Below are positions 16,513-25,019 of a stretch of 64,000 nt of DNA, piece by piece. Location of the stretch: contig DFHF01000061.1 of assembly GCA_002371825.1 (NCBI GenBank), forward strand, positions 1-64,000, in the 5' to 3' direction. Position 1 is the stretch's first letter, and each line of letters starts with the position of its first letter. The stretch is from Ruminococcus flavefaciens. GTDB lineage: Bacteria; Bacillota; Clostridia; Oscillospirales; Ruminococcaceae. The translations under genes were made by a program, and so were the position numbers. The notes beneath the pieces are model-generated. The model searched no databases. It was not told the origin of the DNA and saw only the letters and a program-made list of their open reading frames with translations.

Positions 16513-17448
16513 TCAGAGCACCTGACGCCAGTGGTCCAGCGTATCCTTTATGGTCTGTTCCATGGATATTTCGGCCTTCCAGCCGGTATCTGCAAATATG
16601 TGAGAAACATCCGGTTCTATTATCGGTATATCGGAGGCTCTCATCCTTGCGGGATCCTGTTTTACTTCTATTTTTGCCTCCGAGAAGCTGAGGGCGGTAT
16701 CGAGGATATACTGTACCGGCACAGCCTTGCCTCTGCCTACATTATATGTCTGTCCGCTGATGCCCTTTTCGGCAAGCAGGCGGTAGGCTCTTACCACATC
16801 TCTTACATCTGTGAAATCACGCATTGCGGTAAGATTTCCCACAGACATCACAGGCTCGTGGAGCCCCTTTTCTATCTCGGCTATCTGTCGGCAGAAATCG
16901 GAGATAACAAACATCGGGGCCTGTTTAGGGCCGGAGTGATTGAATGCCCTTATCATTACGATATCCATTTTATACGCTCTTGCGTAAATTTCTCCCAGCA
17001 TACCCTGACAGGCCTTTGTTGCCGCATAGATATTGCCGGGGCGGAGCACCTCCGCTTCGTTAATGGGGCAGGCTCCCTCACGGATAAAGCCGTACTCCTC
17101 GCCTGAGCCTATCAGAAGAAGACGTATATCCTTTTTCTCCGCATTCCTAACGGCTTCCAGGACATTTATGCTTCCCTTCACATTTATATCAGCTGTGAGC
17201 TGCGGACGCTTCCAGGACAGAGCCACAGAGCTCTGTGCTGCCAGATGAAAAATAACGTCCGGAGCTTCCTCGTCTATGACCGCCTTAACACTTTCAGGCT
17301 CCAGGATATCCAGTACCCTGACATTGCAGTCACCGGATATGGTCTCATTTGCGAGACAGGTAGCACATACCTCTGCACCGGCTGTCCTCAGTTCATTTAT
17401 CAGGTAGCCGCCAACGAATCCGGCTCCTCCTATAATAAGAGCTTTCAT
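16513..17448 (-). CDS. rmd: NAD(P)-dependent sugar-nucleotide reductase, likely GDP-6-deoxy-D-lyxo-4-hexulose reductase
   Basis: A 311-residue extended short-chain dehydrogenase. The cofactor-binding GGAGFVG is at residues 8-14, with FHLAAQSSV, a Ser in LLIGSGEEYG and the catalytic Y-x-x-x-K (YAATK). The C-terminal RMRASDIPIIEPD resembles the Rmd family rather than fucose synthase. With Gmd in the same operon the likely product is GDP-D-rhamnose. The ATG at 17448 has AAAGGAG 9 nt upstream and overlaps the previous gene's stop by 4 nt. A related reductase making GDP-6-deoxy-talose cannot be excluded. Confidence 0.75.
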   Translation of the reverse strand: MKALIIGGAGFVGGYLINELRTAGAEVCATCLANETISGDCNVRVLDILEPESVKAVIDEEAPDVIFHLAAQSSVALSWKRPQLTADINVKGSINVLEAVRNAEKKDIRLLLIGSGEEYGFIREGACPINEAEVLRPGNIYAATKACQGMLGEIYARAYKMDIVMIRAFNHSGPKQAPMFVISDFCRQIAEIEKGLHEPVMSVGNLTAMRDFTDVRDVVRAYRLLAEKGISGQTYNVGRGKAVPVQYILDTALSFSEAKIEVKQDPARMRASDIPIIEPDVSHIFADTGWKAEISMEQTIKDTLDHWRQVL

Positions 17449-18587
17449 TTTCCGGCTCTCCTTTCGCATAGGACTCTGTAAAGTCTTTTTATTACTTCTT
17501 TTTCATGGAATACGCTGCTGACACGCTCTGCCGCAGCTTTTCCGTATCTTTCTCTCAGCTCTCTGTCTGAGACGAGAGTATTTATTGCCTCTGCAAGGGC
17601 TTTTTCATCCGAGGGAGGAACGGTGATACCGGTCTTTCCGTCAAGGCTCACATACGGCACTCCCGAGGGAAGGGCGGTGTTTATTACCGGCTTTCCGCAG
17701 GCCATAGCCTCTATCTGCACTATGCCGAAGGCCTCGCTCCTTGCTACTGAGGGAAGTACGAATATATCGCAGTCCATATATGCCTGCCGCAGCTCCTTCT
17801 CTGAGAGAAATCCGAGAAAATGAACACGGCCGGACAGTCCGTTTCCGGCAGCATAGCTTTTCAGCTCTGATTCAAGGTCGCCCTCACCGGATATGAAAAG
17901 CTCGCAGTTATTGGTTTCTGAGAAGGCTCTCAGCAGTACGTCCACTCCCTTGTAGTAGACCAGTCTGCCGGAGAAAAATACCTTTACCGCATTTTTATCC
18001 GAAGCTTTTCCGGACAGGATAGGAGCCTTTTCCACAGAGGTATAGTCCTCGGGCCAGAGACCGTATGGTACTATCCGGCATTTTTTTCTGAACTCCGGAA
18101 GGTGCTCGGAGCCGTTGATATGGCCTTCTGTTGCAACTATAACTGCGTCAGCACGTTTCAGCAGCCAGCGCATGAAGGGCTTGTATACCAGCATGAGCTT
18201 TTTCTGCTTGACCACGTCGCTGTGCCAGCTTACTACGATGCGTCCCTTGTAACCTGAGAGAAGCGCAGCTGCATCTGCCAGTGGGAAGGGAAGGTGTATG
18301 TGGACTACATCCGCTTTTTTCGCCATTTTCCTGAAAAGTCTTATAAAAGAGAAGGATATGGGACATTTGAAATATGTTCCCAGGCTGCCGGCTCTTGTGA
18401 CGCTGACACCATTTAAAGTCTCACGGGATGTCCGGCCTCTGCCGTCACGGCATACCAGCACCTTTACATCAGCTCCGCATATCGCTCCAAGCTCTTCGGA
18501 GTACTGCTTCACCAGTGTCTCTATTCCTCCGATATGAGGGTGATAGGCTTTATTCACTTCAAGTATCCTGAGCTTTTTTTCGCTCAT
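17445..18587 (-). CDS. GT4-family glycosyltransferase
   Basis: A 380-residue GT-B fold retaining glycosyltransferase. The N-terminal glycine loop is YHPHIGGIETLV. The nucleotide-binding E-x7-E motif appears as EAFGIVQIEAMACGKPV near residues 300-315. It probably transfers a sugar, perhaps the GDP-linked 6-deoxyhexose or mannose made by neighbouring genes, onto a lipid-linked glycan at the cytoplasmic membrane face. Substrate is not readable from sequence. Confidence 0.85.
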   Translation of the reverse strand: MSEKKLRILEVNKAYHPHIGGIETLVKQYSEELGAICGADVKVLVCRDGRGRTSRETLNGVSVTRAGSLGTYFKCPISFSFIRLFRKMAKKADVVHIHLPFPLADAAALLSGYKGRIVVSWHSDVVKQKKLMLVYKPFMRWLLKRADAVIVATEGHINGSEHLPEFRKKCRIVPYGLWPEDYTSVEKAPILSGKASDKNAVKVFFSGRLVYYKGVDVLLRAFSETNNCELFISGEGDLESELKSYAAGNGLSGRVHFLGFLSEKELRQAYMDCDIFVLPSVARSEAFGIVQIEAMACGKPVINTALPSGVPYVSLDGKTGITVPPSDEKALAEAINTLVSDRELRERYGKAAAERVSSVFHEKEVIKRLYRVLCERRAGK

Positions 18588-18596
18588 TGTCTCACC

Positions 18597-19142
18597 TCAA
18601 TATTCGTAAAGTTTCCCTTCATATATTACGCCCTCGTCAGTCCATTCAAGTCCGTGTTCAAAATTCTTATCGTCGTCATTGTATATAGGGCGGTAAACAA
18701 CTCCCCGCTCCCTGACGTAATAGCAATATATCGGACGCCCCTCTGCCGTGTCGGATGTTCTGACGATGAAGTGCTTTCCGTCGGGGCTTTTTATTTTTTT
18801 CGGGTCGTTTGGTCCTCTGGCAGTATCAATCAGCGTTATCAGAAAGTATAACATTGCCGGAATCTCAAGTACTATTACCCCAAGCGCAATTATTACAGCC
18901 TTGTAAAATCTCCGGGGGGTACCGTCTTTGGATCTTGAAGCAGCAAATACGGCCAGAAGTCCGCCGATACAGAGCACCGTACCCAATGCTGAAACAGCTA
19001 TCAGGTCCCATCCGGTCATACTGCCGATTATCACAAGTCTTCTGTGTTCCTGCACCTTATACAGTATCACCTGCGCCAGTATCGTTAAAGCTGTGCCCAG
19101 ACAGAGAATTATCGTGGCCTTAGTGCTCGTTTTAGCATCCAT
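18597..19142 (-). CDS. Unrecognised membrane protein in the exopolysaccharide operon
   Basis: 181 residues with three hydrophobic helices (near residues 8-27, 42-66 and 83-105) and a polar C-terminal domain containing SPDGKHFIVRTSD and many aromatic residues. No family recognised. The ATG at 19142 with GGGAG 8 nt upstream is preferred over a GTG at 19151. It lies between two glycosyltransferase genes with short spacers, so a role in glycan export or assembly is possible but unsupported. Confidence 0.7.
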   Translation of the reverse strand: MDAKTSTKATIILCLGTALTILAQVILYKVQEHRRLVIIGSMTGWDLIAVSALGTVLCIGGLLAVFAASRSKDGTPRRFYKAVIIALGVIVLEIPAMLYFLITLIDTARGPNDPKKIKSPDGKHFIVRTSDTAEGRPIYCYYVRERGVVYRPIYNDDDKNFEHGLEWTDEGVIYEGKLYEY

Positions 19143-19209
19143 GACTCTCACTCCCGCATTTTACTGACTGCTATGGCCGAAACGGCCTTCAGAACCGTTT
19201 TCAGGCTAT

Positions 19210-20358
19210 TTATTTCATCAGCTCTTCGTATATCTCCATGAGCATCTCAGCCGAGCGCTCCCATGTGAAAAGCTTTGCCCTTTCAAGGCCTCTTTCGCTG
19301 AGGTCTTTTCTGAGCGCCTCATCCTCATACAGGCGGATAAGTCCCTCTGTTATGCTCTTTATAGAGTACGCATCACATATCACAGCACAGTCTCCTGTGA
19401 CCTCGGGCAGGGAAGCCTCTCCGGAACACAGCACAGGTACTCCGCAGGCCATTGCTTCAAGAGGAGGCATACCGAATCCCTCGTATAACGAAGGGAATAC
19501 GAAGGCCAGAGCTCCGCACATAAGGGGTGTCATATCCTCTGAGGGGACATATTTCGTGAACAGCACCTTATCTTCAAGTCCCATTGACTTCACACGGGCA
19601 AATATCCCGTCATAGAGCCAGCCCTTGCCGCCGGCAAGAACAAGTGCAGGAGCGTTTTCGCCGGTCTCATCCACAAAATGTCCGTAGGCCTTTATGAGCC
19701 TTTCAAGATTCTTTCTCGGCTCGATAGTACCCAGATAAAGGAAATAATCTCCCTTTATATCGAGGGATCCCTTTACAGCGTCTATGCGCTCTATATCAGT
19801 GCAGGGGCAGAAGCGCTCCATATCCACGCCGCAGGGTACTACTCTCAGCTTTTCCTCGTGCTCGGGGAAGTATTTCAGTATCTCTGACTTTGAGAATTCA
19901 GAGTCGGTAACGATGATGTCAGCCCGCTTCATGGAGCTTTTCAGTCCCATATTCAGCATGAGCTTTGTCCTGCCTCTTACAGTTTCGGGAAAGGCTTTGT
20001 AAACCATATCGTGAACAGTAACGACTGTCCGGCCTTTTACTCCGGGCGGGACTATATAGTTGAAAAAGTGTGTGACATCCGAATCTCCGCCGAAGAAACG
20101 TGAATAGGGCACCGGCAGCATTGCAGACATACCTCTGTACAGCTTTTTCGGGAATCGTGAGGTATTCATGCCGATACCTTCCGCAGATAACTGCCGGATA
20201 CGTTCCTCGGCAGTGCCTTTTCCGTCTGTGAAAAAGCTGTATTCGTAGGTGTTTTCGGGGTGCAGTGCTGCAAGAGCGGCAGTCTGGCCGGCCTCGCACC
20301 AGCCTATGCCGGTCATTTTATCCGCAACGAGCGGGATGGCGTCAAAAGTAATCTTCAT
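19210..20358 (-). CDS. GT4-family glycosyltransferase
   Basis: 382 residues, GT-B fold, similar to mannosyl- and rhamnosyltransferases. Visible motifs include VTVHDMVYKAFPE, FLYLGTIEPRKNLERLI and PSLYEGFGMPPLEAMACGVPVL (E-x7-E). The start is the ATG at 20358 (MKITFDAIPL) with AGGAG upstream; an extension of 32 residues to 20454 reads through the intergenic stem-loop and is rejected. It is part of the exopolysaccharide operon. Confidence 0.87.
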   Translation of the reverse strand: MKITFDAIPLVADKMTGIGWCEAGQTAALAALHPENTYEYSFFTDGKGTAEERIRQLSAEGIGMNTSRFPKKLYRGMSAMLPVPYSRFFGGDSDVTHFFNYIVPPGVKGRTVVTVHDMVYKAFPETVRGRTKLMLNMGLKSSMKRADIIVTDSEFSKSEILKYFPEHEEKLRVVPCGVDMERFCPCTDIERIDAVKGSLDIKGDYFLYLGTIEPRKNLERLIKAYGHFVDETGENAPALVLAGGKGWLYDGIFARVKSMGLEDKVLFTKYVPSEDMTPLMCGALAFVFPSLYEGFGMPPLEAMACGVPVLCSGEASLPEVTGDCAVICDAYSIKSITEGLIRLYEDEALRKDLSERGLERAKLFTWERSAEMLMEIYEELMK

Positions 20359-20380
20359 TCCGCAGCTCCTATATTGCAAT

Positions 20381-20400
20381 GGGCGGATATGACTCCGCCC
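20381..20400 (-). other. Intercistronic stem-loop
   Basis: GGGCGGA-6 nt-TCCGCCC lies between the small membrane-anchored protein gene and the downstream glycosyltransferase gene. No T-run follows, so it may be a processing or stability element, or a weak attenuator, rather than a terminator. Confidence 0.4.
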
Positions 20401-20474
20401 TTTGTCTGTATTTTTAAGGCAATACCGCACAAAGCACATCCTGCGGTTTTGCACGGTGTTTTCTTAAGAGGATA

Positions 20475-20858
20475 TTATCCTCTGTATCCGATCATCAGCT
20501 GATCTATCTTTTCGGCGCAGCCTCTGATATATTCGTCTGAATCCTCAATATTGAATCCCTTGGTATGTCCGGGAGCTCTTTTGATCGGTTCTGATTTTAT
20601 TATATCATATTCCTTGACTGCGTCTTCGTAGGATATATTGTGATCTTCAAGAAGTACAATAAGAGAATTGTACTGGTCGAGTTTGCTGATAAGTGAAGCC
20701 TTGTCGTAGCCGCTCATCTGCTCCCTCAATACTGTGGGAGTGTCATTTCTTTGTGACGGCTTGAAGCTGCTTACTGAAGAGTCTTTGCCTGAGGCTTTCT
20801 CTGAGGCGACACCTATGAATATTACAATGACTGCGACAATTATGATCATATAGATCAT
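20475..20858 (-). CDS. Unrecognised single-pass membrane protein
   Basis: 127 residues. One N-terminal hydrophobic helix (MIYMIIIVAVIVIFIGVA) is followed by a Ser-rich linker and a charged helical domain with an LLEDHNISYEDAVKEYD segment. No family recognised. It is located 26 nt after gmd in the exopolysaccharide operon. Confidence 0.7.
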   Translation of the reverse strand: MIYMIIIVAVIVIFIGVASEKASGKDSSVSSFKPSQRNDTPTVLREQMSGYDKASLISKLDQYNSLIVLLEDHNISYEDAVKEYDIIKSEPIKRAPGHTKGFNIEDSDEYIRGCAEKIDQLMIGYRG

Positions 20859-20884
20859 GATAATCTCCTTTCAGCTGTTAATGC

Positions 20885-21922
20885 TCAGCCTACGATCTCT
20901 TTTACCTTGATCTCCTTCTCAACACGGTCAAGATCGTTCTTTACCATGCGCTCTACCAGCTCGGAGAATGAGATCTCTCTCTTCCAGCCAAGAGTCTTTT
21001 CAGCCTTCTCAGGGTTGCCCAGGAGGATGTCTACCTCAGCGGGACGGAAGAACTTCTTGTTGACCTTGACTATAGTCTTGCCTGTAGCCTTGTCGATACC
21101 GATCTCGTCAACGCCTTCACCCTGCCACTGAACTTCAATGCCAACGTGCCTGAATGCAGTCTCAACGAACTCACGGACAGTTCTTGTCTCGTTTGTAGCG
21201 ATAACGTAGTCATCGGGCTTGTCCTGCTGGAGCATGAGCCACATAGCTCTTACATAGTCCTTGGAGTGGCCCCAGTCACGCTTGGAGTCCATATTTCCCA
21301 GCTCAACATAGTCCTGAACACCAAGCTTTATACGGGCAACAGCGTCAGTGATCTTTCTTGTAACGAACTCGATTCCTCTTCTCTCTGACTCGTGGTTGAA
21401 GAGTATGCCTGAGCAGGCGAACATATTGTAGCTCTCACGGTAGTTCTTGGTTATCCAGTGGCCGTAGAGCTTGGCAACTCCGTAGGGGCTTCTGGGGTAG
21501 AAGGGAGTTGTCTCACACTGAGGGATAGCCTGTACAAGGCCGAACATCTCAGAAGTGGAAGCCTGATAGAAACGGCACTCAGGCTTTACTATACGGATAG
21601 CCTCCAGCATATTTGTAACGCCGATAGCGTCGATATCAGCTGTTCCGAGAGGAGTATCCCAGCTTGTAGCAACGAATGACTGTGCAGCAAGGTTGTATAC
21701 TTCGTCAGCCTGAGATATCTTCATTGCAGAGATAAGTGAAACAGGGTCTGTCATATCTGCATATATGAGAGTTACCTTGTCCTTGAGGTGAGCGATGTTG
21801 CCGTAGTCAACGGTAGCCTTTCTTCTCCATATACCATATACATTGTAGCCCTTTTCGAGAAGGAGCTCTGCAAGGTAAGAGCCGTCCTGGCCTGTGATTC
21901 CTGTGATAAGTGCGTTTTTCAT
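20885..21922 (-). CDS. gmd: GDP-mannose 4,6-dehydratase
   Basis: A 345-residue short-chain dehydrogenase converting GDP-D-mannose to GDP-4-keto-6-deoxy-D-mannose. Signature segments: GITGQDGSYLAELLLEKGY at the NADP site, STSEMFG with the catalytic Ser/Thr and Glu, SPYGVAK (Y-x-x-x-K) and NHESERRG. The ATG at 21922 has AAGGAG 8 nt upstream; the frame continues 72 nt further but that part is leader. It acts between ManC and the Rmd-like reductase of the same operon. Confidence 0.95.
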   Translation of the reverse strand: MKNALITGITGQDGSYLAELLLEKGYNVYGIWRRKATVDYGNIAHLKDKVTLIYADMTDPVSLISAMKISQADEVYNLAAQSFVATSWDTPLGTADIDAIGVTNMLEAIRIVKPECRFYQASTSEMFGLVQAIPQCETTPFYPRSPYGVAKLYGHWITKNYRESYNMFACSGILFNHESERRGIEFVTRKITDAVARIKLGVQDYVELGNMDSKRDWGHSKDYVRAMWLMLQQDKPDDYVIATNETRTVREFVETAFRHVGIEVQWQGEGVDEIGIDKATGKTIVKVNKKFFRPAEVDILLGNPEKAEKTLGWKREISFSELVERMVKNDLDRVEKEIKVKEIVG

Positions 21923-21989
21923 TTTTATTTCTCCTTTATAATAAATGATCGTTGATGAAAAAGAATAATAGCGTCGGTCAAGCCGAGGG

Positions 21990-22110
21990 ATCAAAAGAAG
22001 AGCGTCCGTCCGGAAACGCTGCGCTGTCCGGACTGCTTTTCAGGAGAGGCTCTGCCTCTCCTCACACACCTCTCTGCCAGAGGATCACAGACCCTCTGGA
22101 CTCCCATTGC
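21990..22110. repeat. Intergenic palindromic repeat element
   Basis: Two nested stems stand out in the 217-nt gap between manC and gmd: GAGAGG-CTCT-GCCTCTC-type and CAGAGG...CCTCTG, together with GTCCGG...CCGGAC. The minus-strand text GGGAGTCCAGAGGGTCT resembles dispersed extragenic palindromes I associate with Ruminococcaceae genomes. Whether it is repeated elsewhere cannot be seen in this window. Confidence 0.45.
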
Positions 22111-22139
22111 CTGCCGCCTTCGGCATTTTATTCCTTATT

Positions 22140-23204
22140 TTATACAAGCTCTGTTCTGCCCTGTTCCTTGAGCTGAGCGATAGCCTTTTTAACGTCCTGA
22201 GTGCTGTTCTTTGAGCATACCAGCAGTACATCGTCTGTATCAACGATAACGATATCTCTTGTGCCTATGGCAGCGATAAGACGCTTTCCGCCGCATACAG
22301 TAGTGCGCTTGGAATCGACTGTTATAACGTCGCCGTCAATGTAGTTCTTATCGTCGTCGGTCTCGTTTATACGCTCAACAGCCAGCCAGCTTCCAACATC
22401 GTCCCAGCCGAAGCTGCCGGGGATAGTGTATATATCGCTGGCTTTCTCCATGATACCGAAGTCGATGGATTCTGAGGTGAAGGCAGTGAACTCCTTCACA
22501 AGAGTTTCCTCGAAGCTGTCAGTGCCGAAGCTCTCTCCTATGCGGAGGGCGCCCTCATAGATATCGGGCATGAATTCCTTAAGGTTTTCCATGACAGAGG
22601 ATATCTTCCAGACGAACATACCGCTGTTCCAGAGGTATTTGCCGGAAGCAAGGTACTGCTTTGCGGTAGGAAGGTCCGGCTTTTCAACGAAGCGCTCTAC
22701 CTTATAGGCATCTCCGGCTTCATCACCGAAATTGATATAGCCGTAGCCTGTTTCGGGATAGGTAGGAGTGATACCGATAGTAACAAGGTTCTTTCCCTGC
22801 TCAGCTACTGATACAGCCTTTTTCAGTGTCTTGACATAGATATTCTCGTAGCCTATGAGGTGGTCTGAAGGGAGCACCAGCATTACAGCGTCATCATATT
22901 TTCTGCCGATGACAGCGGCTGCGAAGGCTATACATGGGGCAGTGTTCCTTGCACAGGGCTCTGCCAGGATATTCTCCTCAGGAACATCCGGGAGCTGATC
23001 CTTTACAAGAGATCTGTAGGCTGCATTTGTTACGATGTATATATCCTCTGCCTCCACCAGCGGACGGAGTCTCTTTACAGTTTTCTGTATCATAGTTTCC
23101 CTGTCGGAGGTGAGAGAAAGGAACTGTTTCGGGCATGAATTACGGCTCTTGGGCCAGAAGCGCTCGCCTCTTCCGCCTGCCATTATCACTGCGGTGATCT
23201 TCAT
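22140..23204 (-). CDS. manC: Mannose-1-phosphate guanylyltransferase
   Basis: A 354-residue nucleotidyltransferase making GDP-mannose from mannose-1-phosphate and GTP. The N-terminus AVIMAGGRGERFWPKSR is the GTP-binding signature, followed by PKQFL and later FVEKPDLPTA and WNSGMFVWK. It lacks the C-terminal isomerase half of bifunctional enzymes, so phosphomannose isomerase must be elsewhere. Its start overlaps the sugar transferase stop by 4 nt. It supplies the substrate for gmd. Confidence 0.93.
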   Translation of the reverse strand: MKITAVIMAGGRGERFWPKSRNSCPKQFLSLTSDRETMIQKTVKRLRPLVEAEDIYIVTNAAYRSLVKDQLPDVPEENILAEPCARNTAPCIAFAAAVIGRKYDDAVMLVLPSDHLIGYENIYVKTLKKAVSVAEQGKNLVTIGITPTYPETGYGYINFGDEAGDAYKVERFVEKPDLPTAKQYLASGKYLWNSGMFVWKISSVMENLKEFMPDIYEGALRIGESFGTDSFEETLVKEFTAFTSESIDFGIMEKASDIYTIPGSFGWDDVGSWLAVERINETDDDKNYIDGDVITVDSKRTTVCGGKRLIAAIGTRDIVIVDTDDVLLVCSKNSTQDVKKAIAQLKEQGRTELV

Positions 23205-24589
23205 TTATTGTTTTCCTCTTTTCCTGTGCTCTGATGGATACCGAGCACACTTTCTTCTGTTTCCGCATTTGTCTTGGGCGGGAACAGCATTGTTTTTATA
23301 GTCATCAGTATTATCTGGAGATCAAGTCTGAGCGAGAAGTTCTCGATATACATCAGATCCATTTTCAGCTTATCATATGGGGAGGTATCGTATACTCCGG
23401 TCACCTGGGCATAGCCTGTAAGTCCGGCTTTCACCTTGAGGCGGAATTCAAACTCCGGCATCTGCTTTTCGTATTCCTTGGCAAGCTCAGGTCTTTCGGG
23501 TCTCGGGCCTACCACTGACATATCTCCCTTCAGGATATTCAGCAGCTGTGGGAATTCGTCTATACGGAATTTTCTCAGTATTTTTCCCACGGGAGTGATA
23601 CGGTCATCTTCCTCTGAGGCAAGTCTTGGCTTGCCGTCTTTTTCAGCATTTACTATCATGCTGCGGAATTTATATACATAGAATTCCTTGTCATCTATAG
23701 TGAGTCTCTTCTGCTTGTAGAGCACAGGGCCGCCGTCATAGAGCTTTACGGCCAGTGCTGATATCAGCATAAATGGCGAAGCGGGTATCAGTGCTATCAG
23801 AGAGAATACTATGTCGAATAATCTCTTGACTATCCTCTGCTCCACATCGAGGCCATAGTTGCGGCATAGCAGCAGCGGTGTATCAAAGAGGCGGATATCG
23901 TCTGCGCCTCTTATTATTATATCCGAGATTTTGGGAGCTATATATGCTCGCTTAGAGCGTTCAAAGCAGAATTTAAGGTAGTCATTTCGGAGCTCTGCCG
24001 GTATATCGCAGATTATGACTCCTTCATATTTCAGTATCTGTTCCTTGATCGTTTCGCTGTCCTCAGTGATGCTTACGGATTCGCATATCATATACTTGTC
24101 CACACGCTGACTCATTTTCATTACCAGTGCAGCAGCCTGATGGCTTCCGTAGAGGATTATGAGCCGCCTCGGCGGGTATATCATAAAGAATAGCTTTCCT
24201 GTCAGCATTGTCCATACGGCAATGAATCCGAAATCCACAAGTGTGAGGAGCAGGAGAGGGATGCCGTCCATGAAATGACGGCCGATAAGGCTTATCAGGA
24301 AGTATGTCACGCCGTTGACGCAGGCCATTGATATGAGCTGCGAGAACAGCATATCGGTCTTTTTAAGGTAACCCAGCTTGAAGCCGCCGTAGGCCTTGAA
24401 GAAGAGGACTATCAGCAGTCCGTAGATGCCTATGAGGGTCCAGTTGCCTCGCCTGTAGTAGGGCAGGATGATGGCTTCGCTGTAGTATTTGTACCAGACA
24501 TACGCAAAGAATCCCGTAAGCACAGCCAGCAGCACCAGTGCGGCGCCGAAGGTTATCAATCTTTTATAACGGTCTCTTTTACTGTTCAT
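23201..24589 (-). CDS. Polyprenyl glycosylphosphotransferase (priming sugar transferase)
   Basis: 462 residues. Four to five N-terminal membrane helices and a central CoA-binding-like region precede the bacterial sugar transferase domain: KRLFDIVFSLIALI, YKQKRLTIDDKEFYVYKFRSM and GRPERPELAKEYE-type motifs, ending LKVKAGLTGYAQV. It transfers the first sugar phosphate to undecaprenyl phosphate at the membrane. It is the first gene of the exopolysaccharide operon. The ribosome site is weak, with GGAGA lying well upstream of the ATG. Confidence 0.9.
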   Translation of the reverse strand: MNSKRDRYKRLITFGAALVLLAVLTGFFAYVWYKYYSEAIILPYYRRGNWTLIGIYGLLIVLFFKAYGGFKLGYLKKTDMLFSQLISMACVNGVTYFLISLIGRHFMDGIPLLLLTLVDFGFIAVWTMLTGKLFFMIYPPRRLIILYGSHQAAALVMKMSQRVDKYMICESVSITEDSETIKEQILKYEGVIICDIPAELRNDYLKFCFERSKRAYIAPKISDIIIRGADDIRLFDTPLLLCRNYGLDVEQRIVKRLFDIVFSLIALIPASPFMLISALAVKLYDGGPVLYKQKRLTIDDKEFYVYKFRSMIVNAEKDGKPRLASEEDDRITPVGKILRKFRIDEFPQLLNILKGDMSVVGPRPERPELAKEYEKQMPEFEFRLKVKAGLTGYAQVTGVYDTSPYDKLKMDLMYIENFSLRLDLQIILMTIKTMLFPPKTNAETEESVLGIHQSTGKEENNK

Positions 24590-24684
24590 AATAATTCTGC
24601 GGGAAATATCCGCAGGGTCTCCTTTTTTATATTTTATCCGGAATTTCTCTATATAAGCGGTTCTGCCAAAGCAGTATCAAAATC

Positions 24685-24713
24685 ATTATAACAAATAGCG
24701 GTTGTTATGTCAA
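24685..24713 (-). promoter_or_regulatory. Exopolysaccharide operon promoter
   Basis: Perfect consensus on the minus strand: TTGACA (24713-24708), 17-nt spacer, TATAAT (24690-24685), 95 nt before the sugar transferase start. The same 430-nt divergent interval holds the cellulase promoter; the middle part (about 24714-24900) shows nothing else I can call. Confidence 0.8.
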
Positions 24714-24901
24714 TACAACTTGCCGTATTTTACAAAACTGCGCCTGCTTTTTCGGCATATTGCACAATGAAAAAGTGCGCTGTCAGAAAAATCCGGCTGA
24801 ATATAGCCTGATTTTGCTCTGTCAGCTCTTATCCTGGAGAAGCACGGCTGACGGGTACGGAACTTCCCCCCTGAAGAAACAATAGCTGTTTGCTGCTTTT
24901 C

Positions 24902-24946
24902 TTGCTTTATTCCTTATAATATGGTATAATGAATGCAAGAGCATTC
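24902..24946 (+). promoter_or_regulatory. Cellulase promoter with adjacent inverted repeat
   Basis: TTGCTT (24902-24907), 17-nt spacer, TATAAT (24925-24930). It is followed at once by GAATGC-AAGA-GCATTC (24931-24946), a perfect 6-bp inverted repeat covering the expected transcription start. That placement suits a repressor operator. Confidence 0.6.
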
Positions 24947-25019
24947 GTTATACCTGGTCTGAATTCAACATAACAGCGAAAAAATCTTAGGAGCCCTTCC
25001 GGCTGCGAAAGGAGGAAGC

